This document shows, in pieces, positions 1 to 9,825 of a stretch of 64,000 nucleotides of DNA (the stretch's first letter is position 1; every line of letters starts with the position of its first letter). The notes below the pieces were generated by a model, which was not told where the DNA came from, did not search any database, and saw only the letters and a program-made list of their open reading frames with translations. This DNA comes from Streptomyces venezuelae (lineage in GTDB: Bacteria > Actinomycetota > Actinomycetes > Streptomycetales > Streptomycetaceae): positions 7,316,001-7,380,000 of the forward strand of contig NZ_CP029192.1 of assembly GCF_008642315.1 (NCBI RefSeq). Direction: 5' to 3'. The translations under genes were made by a program, and so were the position numbers.

Positions 1-660
1 TTCGGACGCGCCGTCGAGACGGGCTTCCTGGAGGACATCTGGAACGCGCCGATCGAGGACATCTACGAGTACACCGCGAACCCGGCCGATCCGCGCGAGC
101 CCGACGAGGTCGTCGTCTCCTTCGAGGCGGGCGTGCCGGTCGCCGTCGACGGCGAGCCCGTCACCGTCCTCCAGGCGATCCAGAGGCTCAATGAGCGCGC
201 GGGCGCACAGGGCGTCGGCCGGATCGACATGGTCGAGGACCGCCTCGTCGGCATCAAGTCCCGCGAGGTGTACGAGGCTCCGGGCGCCCTCGCCCTCATC
301 ACCGCCCACCAGGAGCTCGAGAACGTCACCGTGGAGCGTGAACTCGCGCGCCACAAGCGGCAGGTCGAGCAGCGCTGGGGCGAGCTGGTCTACGACGGCC
401 TGTGGTTCTCCCCGCTCAAGCGGGCCCTTGACGGTTTCGTCAACGAGGCGAACCAGTACGTCACCGGCGACATCCGGATGACCCTGCACGGGGGACGCGC
501 CGTCGTGACGGGCCGCAGATCCAGCCAGTCCCTCTACGATTTCCACCTCGCCACCTACGACTCGGGCGACACGTTCGACCAGTCCAAGGCGCAGGGCTTC
601 ATCGAGATCTTCGGTCTCTCCGCGAAGATCGCCGCACGGCGCGACCCGCAGAACCCGTAA
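1..660 (+). CDS. argG: Argininosuccinate synthase, C-terminal part (cut by window edge)
   Basis: The frame is open from base 1 and ends in TAA at 658-660, so the 5' part of the gene lies outside the window. About 219 residues are visible. They match the C-terminal, tetramer-forming part of argininosuccinate synthase: [16 protein letters not shown] near the start, then segments such as [16 protein letters not shown] and [13 protein letters not shown]. The enzyme joins citrulline and aspartate with ATP to make argininosuccinate in arginine biosynthesis. argH follows after 42 bases on the same strand, so the two last steps of arginine synthesis are probably co-transcribed. No ARG-box operator can be judged because the promoter is not in view. 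Confidence 0.93.
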   Translation, partial: FGRAVETGFLEDIWNAPIEDIYEYTANPADPREPDEVVVSFEAGVPVAVDGEPVTVLQAIQRLNERAGAQGVGRIDMVEDRLVGIKSREVYEAPGALALITAHQELENVTVERELARHKRQVEQRWGELVYDGLWFSPLKRALDGFVNEANQYVTGDIRMTLHGGRAVVTGRRSSQSLYDFHLATYDSGDTFDQSKAQGFIEIFGLSAKIAARRDPQNP

Positions 661-690
661 CAGTTTTCAGCGACAGCAGCGACAGCTTGA

Positions 691-2133
<1,443 letters not shown>

Positions 2134-2201
2134 CCCGCAGGTGAGAAAAGGGCGTCGCGGGTTACGTTGACGGGGAGATCCCCTACGACGAGGAGCCCGC
2201 G

Positions 2202-3176
2202 ATGCCCTTCGACCGGCTGGCCGCAGCCACGACCCCGACCGCGCACCTGGGGCTCGGTCTCGCCGCCGTCGGCAGGCCCGGTTACATCACGCTCGGCCGA
2301 GACACCGACCTGCCGATCGACCGGACCGTCGACGCCCTGCGCGAACGCACCCTCGAACTCCTCGACGCCGCCTACGCGTCGGGGGTCCGCTACATCGACG
2401 CGGCCCGCTCGTACGGCCGCTCCGAGGACTTCCTCGCCGACTGGCTGAAGTCCAGGCCGGACGTCCGCGACGTCGTCATCGGCAGCAAGTGGGGCTACAC
2501 GTACACGGCGGACTGGCGCACCGACGCCGACGGTCCGCACGAGGTCAAGGACCACAGCCCGGCCGCGTACGAACGGCAGCGCGCCGAGACCGCCGAACTC
2601 CTCGGCGACCGGCTCGACCTCTACCAGGTGCACTCCGTGACGCCCGAGAGCCCGGCGCTCACCGACAAGGAACTCCACGCACGCCTCGCCGGACTCGCGG
2701 CGGAGGGCGTCACCGTCGGCCTCTCCGTCAGCGGTCCCGAGCAGGCCGCCGCGATCCGCGCCGCCCTGGAGGTGACCGTCGACGGGGAGCCGCTCTTCCG
2801 CACGGTCCAGGCGACGTACAACATCCTGGAGACCTCCGCCGGCCCCGCGCTCGCCGAGGCCCACGAAGCGGGCCTCACCGTGCTCGTCAAGGAAGGCCTG
2901 GCCAACGGCCGCCTCGCCGATCCGTACGCCCCCACCGCGCTGCGCGAGGTCGCCGAGGAGACGGGTCTGGGCTGCGACGCGGTGGCGCTCGCCGTCCTCC
3001 TCGCCGAACCGTGGACGGGCGTCGTCCTCTCCGGCGCGGCCACGCCGGTCCAGCTGGTCTCCAACCTGCACGCCGCGGCCGTCGACCTGGACGCGGGGCA
3101 GGTCGAGCGGCTGGTGGGCCTGGTACAGGATCCGGCGGCGTACTGGGAGGGCCGCGCGCGGCTGCCCTGGAACTGA
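2202..3176 (+). CDS. Aldo/keto reductase
   Basis: A 324-residue aldo/keto reductase family protein, probably an NADPH-dependent oxidoreductase acting on small carbonyl compounds; the substrate cannot be told from sequence. The barrel motifs are recognisable: GVRYIDAARSYGRSEDFL carries the Asp and catalytic Tyr region, SKWGYTY the Lys region, and LYQVHS the segment with the catalytic His. ATG is preceded by GAGGAG at a good distance. The gene sits alone between argH and a TetR gene; a short promoter-like region at 2155-2190 suggests it has its own start. It is on the same strand as argH but is not functionally linked to it. Confidence 0.85.
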   Translation: MPFDRLAAATTPTAHLGLGLAAVGRPGYITLGRDTDLPIDRTVDALRERTLELLDAAYASGVRYIDAARSYGRSEDFLADWLKSRPDVRDVVIGSKWGYTYTADWRTDADGPHEVKDHSPAAYERQRAETAELLGDRLDLYQVHSVTPESPALTDKELHARLAGLAAEGVTVGLSVSGPEQAAAIRAALEVTVDGEPLFRTVQATYNILETSAGPALAEAHEAGLTVLVKEGLANGRLADPYAPTALREVAEETGLGCDAVALAVLLAEPWTGVVLSGAATPVQLVSNLHAAAVDLDAGQVERLVGLVQDPAAYWEGRARLPWN

Positions 3177-3206
3177 CGACGGCGGAGCAACGGTCGACCG
3201 TCAACC

Positions 3207-3248
3207 CATGAGACATGCCTGTCTCACACGGCTTATGCTTGTCTCATG
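3207..3248. promoter_or_regulatory. Palindromic operator overlapping the tetR start
   Basis: Three copies of the half-site TGTCTC/GAGACA sit immediately before the tetR start codon. GAGACA at 3210-3215 and TGTCTC at 3220-3225 form a perfect 6-4-6 inverted repeat. A third half-site, TGTCTC at 3240-3245, touches the ATG, so that CATGAGACA (3207-3215) and TGTCTCATG (3240-3248) are also perfect 9-base inverted copies. TetR-family regulators typically bind such sites and repress their own operon. A TATGCT -10-like box at 3234-3239 lies inside the palindromic region. Repression of the tetR-MFS operon from here is inferred. Confidence 0.75.
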
Positions 3249-3797
3249 TCAGTCGATCGCGACCAGGTCCTGCGCAGCGCCGCGGCCCTGCTCACCCGCA
3301 AGGCCACCGCCACGATGGACGAGGTCGCCCGTGCCGCGGGCATCAGCAGGGCGACCCTCCACCGCCACTTCGCGGGCCGCGACGCCCTCGTGCGCGCCCT
3401 GGAGGAGCTCGGCCTCCAGGAGTGCGAGGCCGCTCTCGTCCGGGCCAGGCTCGACGAGGACGGCGCCGGTGACGCGCTGCGCCGCCTGGTGCGGGAGGTC
3501 GAGCCCGCCGCGGGCCTGCTCGCCTTCCTCTACACGGAGAACCAGCTCTTCGAGGGCGACGCGCAGAACGACGGCTGGTCCCACATCGACGACCGGCTCG
3601 CCGCGCTCTTCCGGCGCGGCCAGGAGAACGGCGAGTTCCGTATCGACCTGACACCCGTCTGGCTCACCGAGGCGTTCTACGGCCTCATCGGCTCCGGCGC
3701 CTGGGCCGTCCAGGACGGCCGGGTGGCCGCCAAGGACTTCTCGTACATGATCGCCGAGCTGCTGATCGGCGGCGCACAGCGGAGAGTGGACTCATGA
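3246..3797 (+). CDS. TetR family transcriptional regulator
   Basis: A 183-residue TetR-type repressor. The N-terminal DNA-binding domain is clear: RDQVLRSAAALLTRKATATM, then EVARAAGISRATLHRHFAGR (residues about 25-45), the canonical helix-turn-helix with the Y/H-R-H-F turn. The C-terminal two thirds should form the ligand-binding domain. It overlaps the following MFS gene by ATGA, so both are translated from one message. The regulator most likely senses a compound exported by that transporter. The ATG lies directly behind the TGTCTC operator, so the mRNA is probably leaderless or nearly so. Confidence 0.9.
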   Translation: MSVDRDQVLRSAAALLTRKATATMDEVARAAGISRATLHRHFAGRDALVRALEELGLQECEAALVRARLDEDGAGDALRRLVREVEPAAGLLAFLYTENQLFEGDAQNDGWSHIDDRLAALFRRGQENGEFRIDLTPVWLTEAFYGLIGSGAWAVQDGRVAAKDFSYMIAELLIGGAQRRVDS

Positions 3798-5335
3798 CCA
3801 GCACCCACAAGGAAGCCGCGGCGCCGGAGATCGAGCGCAGCCCCGGCCGCTGGCTCGCCCTCGCCGTGCTCGCGCTGGCCGTGCTCCTCGTCGCCGTCGA
3901 CGCGACCGTGCTCGGCCTGGCGACGCCGTACATCAGCGAGGACCTCAAGCCCTCCGGCACCCAGCTCCTCTGGATCGGCGACGTCTACTCGTTCGTCATC
4001 GCCGGTCTGCTCGTCTCCATGGGCAGCCTCGGCGACCGCATCGGCCGCAAGAAGCTGCTGCTCACCGGAGCGGTCGCCTTCGGCGCGGTGTCGGTCCTGA
4101 ACTCCTACGCGACCAGTCCCGAGATGATGATCGTGGCCCGCGCGCTGCTCGGTGTCGCGGGCGCGACGCTGATGCCGTCGACGCTGGCGCTGATCCGCAA
4201 CATCTTCCACGACCCGCGCGAGCGCAGCCTCGCCGTCGGCATCTGGGGCGCCATGGCGTCCGCGGGCGCGGCGGTCGGGCCCGTCGTCGGCGGCTTCCTG
4301 CTCGAACACTTCTGGTGGGGTTCGGTCTTCCTGATCAACCTGCCGGTGATGGCCGTGCTCGTCCTGGTCGGCATCAAGTTCCTGCCCGAGTCCAAGAACC
4401 CGGCCCCGGGCCCGTGGGACCTGGTCAGCGTCGTGCTCTCCCTCATCGGCATGATCGCCGTCGTGTACGCCATCAAGGAGGCGGCCGCGCACGGGCTGCG
4501 CTGGGACGTGGCCGCGGCGGCGGTCGTGGGCGTCGCCGCGCTGGTCTGGTTCGTACGCCGCCAACTCACGCTTCCCGCTCCGCTCCTGGACATGCGCCTC
4601 TTCCGCAACCGCGGGTTCTCCGGCGCGGTCCTCGCCGACCTCCTCACCGTCCTCGGCCTCTCCGGCCTGGTCTTCTTCCTCTCCCAGTTCCTCCAGCTCG
4701 TGCAGGGGAGGCGGCCGTTCGAGGCGGGCCTGGCCGAACTGCCCGCGGCGGCGGGCGCGGTGGGCGCGGGCCTGATCGCGGGCATGGTGGCGCGCCGCTT
4801 CTCCGTACGCATCGTGGTCGCCGGCGGCCTGGCGGCGGTAGGCCTCTCCCTCGCCGTGCTCACGGCACTCGACCAGAGCACGGGGTATCCGCTCCTGGGA
4901 GCGGCTCTCCTGGTGGTCGGCATCGGCGCGGGCTTCTCGTTCACGGTGACGGCCGACGTGATCCTGTCGAGTGTGCCCAAGGAGCAGGCGGGCGCGGCGT
5001 CCGCGGTCTCGGAGACGGCGTACGAGCTGGGCGCGGCGCTCGGCATCGCGCTGCTCGGCTCCATCGTCACCGGCGTCTACCGCGACTTCACGGCACCGCC
5101 GGGCACGCCGGGGGACGTGGCGTCGGCGGCGCACGAGTCGTTGGGCGGCGCGGTGGAATCCTCGGCGTCGCTTCCCTCCGCCGAGGCGGACGTCCTCCTC
5201 CACTCCGCCCAGTCGGCCTTCGTCGACGGCCTCCGCCTGGCGGCGGGCGTGGGCGCGGCGGTCCTCCTCGCCACGGCGGCGGCAGCGTGGTTCCTCCTCA
5301 AGGGCCAGCGGCTGGAGGACGGCGTGGAGCACTGA
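3794..5335 (+). CDS. MFS drug-resistance transporter (DHA2, 14-TM type)
   Basis: A 513-residue inner-membrane transporter of the major facilitator superfamily, EmrB/QacA-like drug:H+ antiporter group. TM1 contains VDATVLGLATPYISEDL, matching the DHA2 motif around the TM1 Asp; motif A follows TM2 as GSLGDRIGRKKLL; motif C in TM5 is GPVVGG. The length and about 14 hydrophobic segments fit the DHA2 group. It starts with the ATG that overlaps the TetR stop codon (ATGA), so expression should be controlled by that repressor. Substrate unknown; a toxic or antibiotic-like compound is the usual case. Confidence 0.9.
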   Translation: MTSTHKEAAAPEIERSPGRWLALAVLALAVLLVAVDATVLGLATPYISEDLKPSGTQLLWIGDVYSFVIAGLLVSMGSLGDRIGRKKLLLTGAVAFGAVSVLNSYATSPEMMIVARALLGVAGATLMPSTLALIRNIFHDPRERSLAVGIWGAMASAGAAVGPVVGGFLLEHFWWGSVFLINLPVMAVLVLVGIKFLPESKNPAPGPWDLVSVVLSLIGMIAVVYAIKEAAAHGLRWDVAAAAVVGVAALVWFVRRQLTLPAPLLDMRLFRNRGFSGAVLADLLTVLGLSGLVFFLSQFLQLVQGRRPFEAGLAELPAAAGAVGAGLIAGMVARRFSVRIVVAGGLAAVGLSLAVLTALDQSTGYPLLGAALLVVGIGAGFSFTVTADVILSSVPKEQAGAASAVSETAYELGAALGIALLGSIVTGVYRDFTAPPGTPGDVASAAHESLGGAVESSASLPSAEADVLLHSAQSAFVDGLRLAAGVGAAVLLATAAAAWFLLKGQRLEDGVEH

Positions 5336-5411
5336 GGCCCGCGGAACTTCCGGGTGCGGCCCCGCGGTAGTTGCTCACGCAGGCTTGTCCGTCTGCGGCC
5401 CCGCCGCGGCC

Positions 5412-5873
5412 GCTCGCGCAGTTCCCCGCGCCCCTGGGCCCGTTGCGCTCGCGCCGGTTCTCTGTCCGCGGCCCCGCCGTGGCCGCTCGCGCAGTTCCCC
5501 GCGCCCCTGGGTTCGTTGTGCTTGCGCTGGGTGTGCGTCTGCGGGTCGGTCGTGGTTGCTCGCGCAGTTCCTCGCGCCCCTGAACCCACCCCGGCCGACC
5601 GCCCACGTCGCGGCGCCGGGAGCTTTTCAGGGGCGCGGGGAACTGCGCGCTCAGCCCCCTGCGGCCCGCGGGCGAAATGGTTCGCCGGAGGTGCCTCAGG
5701 GCGGGGCGCAGGCGAGGACGGGCCGGGGCGGGAGCTTTTGAGGGGCGCGGGGAACTGCGCGCTCAGGCCCCTGTGGTCCGCAGGCGAAATGGGTCGCGGC
5801 GAGTGCCCCCGTGTGGGGCGCAGTCGAAGGCGGGCCGGGCGTGGGGATTCAGGGGCGCGGGGAACTGCGCGAA
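5412..5873. repeat. Array of six GCGCAGTTCCCCGCGCCCCT repeats in two blocks
   Basis: The 647-bp gap between the MFS gene and the convergent acyltransferase gene holds six copies of one roughly 20-25-bp sequence. Three read GCTCGCGCAGTTCC(C/T)CGCGCCCCTG on the plus strand (5412-5435, 5485-5509, 5558-5582), spaced exactly 73 bp. Three are reverse copies (5628-5650, 5740-5762, 5850-5873), spaced 112 and 110 bp. The repeats sit in longer degenerate units of about 73 and 111 bp. Such extragenic repeats are common between Streptomyces genes. Each core could pair with any opposite-orientation copy in RNA. No protein gene is convincing here. Confidence 0.85.
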
Positions 5874-5982
5874 CGGGCACCCGCGCGCCGGGTCCGGAAC
5901 GGGGAACGCCCGCCCCGGTGCAGGAGGGAATGACCTCCGCACCGGTGCGGGCGCACCAGTAATCCGCTCAAGCCCCGCAGGG

Positions 5983-6654
5983 CTACGCCGCCTTCGCCTT
6001 CGTGGCGTACATGTCCACGTACTCCTGCCCGGAGAGCAACATGACCTCCGTCATCACGGAGTCCGTCACCGCCCGCAGCACATACCGGTCCCGGTCCATC
6101 CCGTCGTACCGCGAGAACTCCATCGCCTCACCGAAGCGGACCGTCACCTTCCCCGGCCGGGGAACACCCTTGCCGCCCGGCTGGAGCTTGTCCGTGCCGA
6201 TCATCGCGAAGGGGACGACGGGCGCACCCGTCATGAGCGTGAGTCGGGCGATGCCCGTACGACCTCGGTACAGCCGCCCGTCGGGCGAACGCGTGCCCTC
6301 GGGGTAGATGCCGAAGACCTTGCCGTCGTCGAGGATGCGCCGCCCGGTCATCAGCGCCGCGACCCCACCACGACCACCGTCACGGTCTACGGGAATCATG
6401 CCGACGCCCGTGAAGAACCATGCCATGAGGCGACCCTTGAAGCCCTTGCCGGTGACGTACTCGTCCTTGCCGATGAAGAACACCGGACGGTTGGTCACCA
6501 GCGGCAGGATCATCGAGTCGATGAACGTCAGGTGGTTTCCGGCCAGAATGACGGGCCCGGTCCCCGGGATGTTCTCGGCGCCTTCTACCCGTGGGCGGAA
6601 CATCAGGCGCAAGAACGGTCCGAGCACTGCCTTGATGAGCGCTAGACGGGACAA
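5983..6654 (-). CDS. Lysophospholipid acyltransferase (PlsC family)
   Basis: An acyl-CoA or acyl-ACP dependent glycerophospholipid acyltransferase, probably 1-acylglycerol-3-phosphate acyltransferase, acting at the membrane. It has the catalytic NHLTFID (NHx4D type), the FFIGKDEYV segment and the substrate-binding IYPEGTRSPDG block. The frame stays open up to 6927 with an ATG, but the family normally begins near the SRLALIKAVLG segment. The TTG at 6654, with GGAGGG 4 bases upstream, gives a 223-residue protein of usual length, so I chose it. The longer version would carry an unusual 91-residue N-terminus. Start therefore uncertain; the function call is firm. The neighbouring divergent gene is a glycerophosphodiesterase, also lipid-related. 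Confidence 0.85.
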   Translation of the reverse strand: MSRLALIKAVLGPFLRLMFRPRVEGAENIPGTGPVILAGNHLTFIDSMILPLVTNRPVFFIGKDEYVTGKGFKGRLMAWFFTGVGMIPVDRDGGRGGVAALMTGRRILDDGKVFGIYPEGTRSPDGRLYRGRTGIARLTLMTGAPVVPFAMIGTDKLQPGGKGVPRPGKVTVRFGEAMEFSRYDGMDRDRYVLRAVTDSVMTEVMLLSGQEYVDMYATKAKAA

Positions 6655-7038
6655 CAGGCCCTCCGGTGTCAACGGGTCGACGACGAGTAAGTGCAGGTGA
6701 GTACGGTACTCGCGGGCCACCGCCCTTTGCACATCGGGTTCATGGACCCGATACACAGTGTTGACCTGATTCTGTGCCGTGTTGCCCGGGGTTGTCGCCT
6801 GTGTGACGACCGTATCCCCACGGGACGGGCGTGGCCCGAAGTAGTGGTCCTTGTCACGCACGTACTTCGCTCTGCGTGGCGGCCCCCGGACACGGGCCGC
6901 CACTCCGATCGTGCGCCCACTCGCCACGCCGCGTCATCCCGCCGTTCCTCCCAGGGTCTCCCACACGTCACTCCCGGCCACCTACGATCGGTCCCGCTTT
7001 GTCAGGTGCAAGGCAGCGGGACATCGGGAGGAGCGCCA
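6655..7038. other. Divergent intergenic region with two palindromes
   Basis: If the acyltransferase starts at 6654, this 384-bp stretch is the shared upstream region of two divergent lipid-related genes. It contains a perfect palindrome GAGTAC-G-GTACTC at 6699-6711 and an inverted repeat ATCGGGT-N6-ACCCGAT at 6733-6752. Both would lie within coding sequence if the acyltransferase started at 6927 instead. A good ribosome-binding site (GGGAGGAG near 7025) serves the downstream phosphodiesterase. No regulator can be assigned. Confidence 0.45.
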
Positions 7039-8229
7039 ATGGCGACGCAGGATTCGGGTCAGCAGCAGCCGGGGACGAGCCCGGGGCGCCGAGCGCTACT
7101 GGGAGCGGCGATCGCCGGTGCGGGAGCCGCCGCGGTCGGCCTGCCCGGCGTGGCGAGAGCCGACGAACGGCACGGCGGGGGACACGGCGGGCACGGCGGA
7201 CATGGCGGATACCCGTCCCTGCCCGTACCGACAGTCGTCGCGCACCGCGGCACCAGCGGCTATCGGCCGGAACACACCCTCGGCTCGTACCAGCTCGCCC
7301 TCGACATGGGCGCGCACGTCATCGAGCAGGATGTGGTGCCCACCAAGGACGGCCACCTCGTCTGCCGTCACGAGAACGACATCACCGCGACGACGGACGT
7401 CTCGGCGCACCCCGAGTTCGCGTCCCGCAAGACCACCAAGTCCGTGGACGGCACCTCGCTCACCGGCTGGTTCACCGAGGACTTCACGCTCGCCGAGCTG
7501 AAGACGCTGCGGGCCAAGGAGCGCATCCCCGGCACCCGCCAGCGCAACACCCTCTACGACGGCCGCTGGGACGTGCCCACCCTCGAAGAGGTCTTCCGGT
7601 GGGCCGAGAAGGAGGGCCGCAAGCGCGGCAGGCCGGTCTGGCTGCACATCGAGACCAAGCACCCCACCTACTTCCGCAAGCTGGGCCTCGGCCTGGAGGA
7701 GCCCCTCGCCAAGCTCCTGCGCCGCTACGGCCGCCACAAGAAGAACTCGCCGAACTTCCTCCAGTCCTTCGAGCCCAGCAGCATCCAGCGCCTGGCCAAG
7801 CTGGTCTCCGCGCCGCGCGTCGTGCTCCTGTCCACCGCGGGCTCCCGCCCCTGGGACTTCGTCGAGGCGGGCGACCCGCGCACCGTCGCAGACCTGATCA
7901 CGCCCAAGGGCCTGCGGTGGATGGCCGGCTTCGCGCAGGGCATCGGCCCGACCCTCGACCTGGTCATCCCGCGCAAGGCCGACGGCAGCCTCGGCACGCC
8001 GACCAAGCTGGTCAAGGACGCGCACGCGGCAGACCTGATCCTGCACCCGTACACGATGCGCAACGAGAACACCTTCCTGCCCACGAACTTCAGGAAGGGC
8101 ACCGACCCGAACGCCTACGGCGACGCCTTCGGCGCCTTCAAGGCGTACTTCGAGACGGGCATCGACGGGATCTTCTCCGACAACTGCGACACCGCCCTGC
8201 TCGCGGCCGCGGACTTCGTCAACAAGTGA
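7039..8229 (+). CDS. Tat-exported glycerophosphodiester phosphodiesterase
   Basis: A 396-residue secreted GDPD-family enzyme that hydrolyses glycerophosphodiesters to glycerol 3-phosphate and an alcohol. The N-terminus has a twin-arginine signal, SPGRRALLGAAIAG, followed by an Ala-rich stretch and a likely cut after GVARA (near residue 42). A His/Gly-rich linker with repeated HGG follows. The catalytic signature AHRGTSGYRPEHT starts near residue 69, and IEQDVV supplies the metal-binding Glu/Asp. The ATG at 7039 has GGGAGGAG just upstream, so the longer in-frame extension to 6691 is rejected. A strong terminator hairpin follows at 8257. Confidence 0.92.
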   Translation: MATQDSGQQQPGTSPGRRALLGAAIAGAGAAAVGLPGVARADERHGGGHGGHGGHGGYPSLPVPTVVAHRGTSGYRPEHTLGSYQLALDMGAHVIEQDVVPTKDGHLVCRHENDITATTDVSAHPEFASRKTTKSVDGTSLTGWFTEDFTLAELKTLRAKERIPGTRQRNTLYDGRWDVPTLEEVFRWAEKEGRKRGRPVWLHIETKHPTYFRKLGLGLEEPLAKLLRRYGRHKKNSPNFLQSFEPSSIQRLAKLVSAPRVVLLSTAGSRPWDFVEAGDPRTVADLITPKGLRWMAGFAQGIGPTLDLVIPRKADGSLGTPTKLVKDAHAADLILHPYTMRNENTFLPTNFRKGTDPNAYGDAFGAFKAYFETGIDGIFSDNCDTALLAAADFVNK

Positions 8230-8256
8230 GGTCCCGGACCCGGTTGGGGTGAGACA

Positions 8257-8290
8257 CGGCCGCTCCGGAAACCTCGCACCGGAGCGGCCG
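8257..8290 (+). terminator. Stem-loop terminator after the phosphodiesterase
   Basis: CGGCCGCTCCGG (8257-8268) and CCGGAGCGGCCG (8279-8290) are perfect complements around a 10-base loop. There is no U-tract, as is usual in Streptomyces. It lies 27 bases after the stop codon of the phosphodiesterase. Confidence 0.75.
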
Positions 8291-8303
8291 CGTCCCGCCG
8301 TGC

Positions 8304-8831
8304 ATGACGTACGACCTCCTCCCCGCGCTCATCCCCACCCTGCGCCCGCTGCTCGCCGCCGAGGCGTCCGCGGAGGCGCTCGGCTCCGGCACGGACCCCG
8401 GCGACCTCGAACAGGCCGTCTGGCTCCGCCTCCTGGAGCGCCTGGAGTCCGACGGGCCGCCCGCCGACCCCGCGCTGTGGCTGCGCGGCGCCGTCCAGGC
8501 CGAGGCGCGCCTGACCAGGCGCACCAGCCGCGAGGAGGCGGCGTACGCCACCGAACCCGCCGACGACACCGAGCGCGGCCCTGAGGAGCGCGCCCTGTCC
8601 GCCGACCGGAACCGCACCCTGCACGCCGCCGTGCGCAGGCTCCCCGGACGCTGCCCCGGCCTCATGGCCGCACTGCTGTCCCCCAAAGACCTCACCTACC
8701 GCGAAATCGCAGGGGAGTTGGGAATGTCACAGGGGAGTCTGGGGCCCGAACGTTCCCGTTGCCTGGGATGCCTGCGCAGAATGCTGGCGGCGGAGGTTGC
8801 GGCTCCTGCACCGTGGGGAATGGAGCGTTAG
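8304..8831 (+). CDS. Small sigma-70 family RNA polymerase sigma factor
   Basis: A 175-residue protein resembling a short sigma factor of the sigma-70 family. The C-terminal part, LSPKDLTYREIAGELGMSQGSLGPERSRCLGCLRRM, is a region-4 helix-turn-helix (about residues 125-165) with the usual T-Y-x-E-I-A and S-x-G-x-x-x-x-R-x-R-C-L pattern. The N-terminal 75 residues are compatible with a degenerate region 2 (DLEQAVWLRLLERL). No anti-sigma factor gene is adjacent. Start chosen at the ATG at 8304; no strong ribosome-binding site is seen, so an upstream GTG at 8299 or leaderless initiation cannot be excluded. The regulon is unknown. Confidence 0.75.
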   Translation: MTYDLLPALIPTLRPLLAAEASAEALGSGTDPGDLEQAVWLRLLERLESDGPPADPALWLRGAVQAEARLTRRTSREEAAYATEPADDTERGPEERALSADRNRTLHAAVRRLPGRCPGLMAALLSPKDLTYREIAGELGMSQGSLGPERSRCLGCLRRMLAAEVAAPAPWGMER

Positions 8832-8868
8832 ACAACCGGTGGAGCAGGTGAGCGGGAGGCATGCACAC

Positions 8869-9381
8869 ATGGGCATGAGCGTGACCATCTCGGTGGCGGC
8901 GGCGGACGACCAGGACGCCGCCGAGCAGATCCTCAAACTGCAGTACCTCTGCTACCAGAGCGAGGCCGAGATCTACGGCGACTACTCGATCGAACCCCTG
9001 ACGCAGTCCCTGGAGTCCCTCAGGGGCGAACTGGACTCGGGCACCGTCCTCGTCGCCCGGCTCGGCACCGAGGTGGTGGCCTCCGTGCGCGGCACGGTCG
9101 GCGCCAACGGCACGGCACGGATCGGCAAGCTCATCGTCCACCCCAGAATGCAGCGCCACGGCCTGGGCGGCCGCCTCCTCGACGCGATCGAGCAGCGGCT
9201 CGGAGCCGAGGGCACGGCCAAGTGCTTCGAGCTCTCTTCGGGGCACCGCAGCGAGCAGAACCTGCAGCTCTACAGGAAGCACGGGTACGCGGCCGTGAGC
9301 AGCCGCCGTGTGGACGACCGCCTCACGGTGCTGACGTTCGCGAAGGAGGCGGCCGCGGGAACGTACGTGGCCAGCGCCTAG
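8869..9381 (+). CDS. GNAT family N-acetyltransferase
   Basis: About 170 residues with a single GNAT fold. The acetyl-CoA-binding motif A is IGKLIVHPRMQRHGLGGRLLDAIE (R/Q-x-x-G-x-G/A type), and motif B is around LYRKHGYAAVSSRRV. Substrate unknown. The frame is open from 8797, overlapping the sigma factor gene, but GGGAGG at 8853-8859 best serves the ATG at 8869, which gives MGMSVTISVA. It follows the sigma gene by 37 bases and may be co-transcribed. Confidence 0.82.
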   Translation: MGMSVTISVAAADDQDAAEQILKLQYLCYQSEAEIYGDYSIEPLTQSLESLRGELDSGTVLVARLGTEVVASVRGTVGANGTARIGKLIVHPRMQRHGLGGRLLDAIEQRLGAEGTAKCFELSSGHRSEQNLQLYRKHGYAAVSSRRVDDRLTVLTFAKEAAAGTYVASA

Positions 9382-9824
9382 CGTGCCGCCGAAGCCTTCC
9401 GCGCCTTGTTCAGCCAGAAGATCGCCGTCACCGGCAGGATCACCGGGATGAAGAGGTAGCCCATCCCGAAGTCCGACCACACCGTGGCGTCCGGGAAGGC
9501 GGACGGTTCCACCAGCGTCCAGGTGCCCACGGCCAGGACGCCCACGAGCTCGGCGGCGCAGCACACCAGCGCCGCCGTGCGGGCCGTGGAGCCGCCGCGC
9601 ACCAGCGAGTACGTGATGAAGCCGTAGACGAGGCCCGCGACCGCGGACAGCGAGTACGCGAGCGGGGCCTTGTCGAAGTCCGTGGAGATCTGCACGGCCG
9701 AGCGGGACACGGCGCCGACCACCATCACGCCGTACAGCCACACCAGCAGGATGCCCGGGCCCGTGATGAGCTTCTGGCGGGTCTCGGGGGTCTCGGGAGG
9801 CTCGCTCTCTCTGGTCACCGTCAC
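9378..9824 (-). CDS. Small membrane protein of unknown function (148 aa)
   Basis: I do not recognise a family. The protein has about four hydrophobic segments (GILLVWLYGVMVVGAV, a segment near residue 55, VCCAAELVGVLAVGTW, and YLFIPVILPVTAIFWL) after a polar Glu/Pro-rich N-terminus, so it is probably an integral membrane protein with the N-terminus cytosolic. GTG start at 9824. It lies one base after the stop codon of the next upstream gene (TGA-G-GTG pattern), which means translational coupling with that second small membrane protein. Its stop overlaps the end of the convergent acetyltransferase gene by four bases. Confidence 0.7.
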   Translation of the reverse strand: MTVTRESEPPETPETRQKLITGPGILLVWLYGVMVVGAVSRSAVQISTDFDKAPLAYSLSAVAGLVYGFITYSLVRGGSTARTAALVCCAAELVGVLAVGTWTLVEPSAFPDATVWSDFGMGYLFIPVILPVTAIFWLNKARKASAAR

Positions 9825-9825
9825 C

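Noticed and set aside
5371..5962. Open frames in the repeat array between the MFS and PlsC genes
   Set aside because: Their codons are made of the repeated element in several frames and give Arg/Pro/Gly/Ala-rich products with no family signature.
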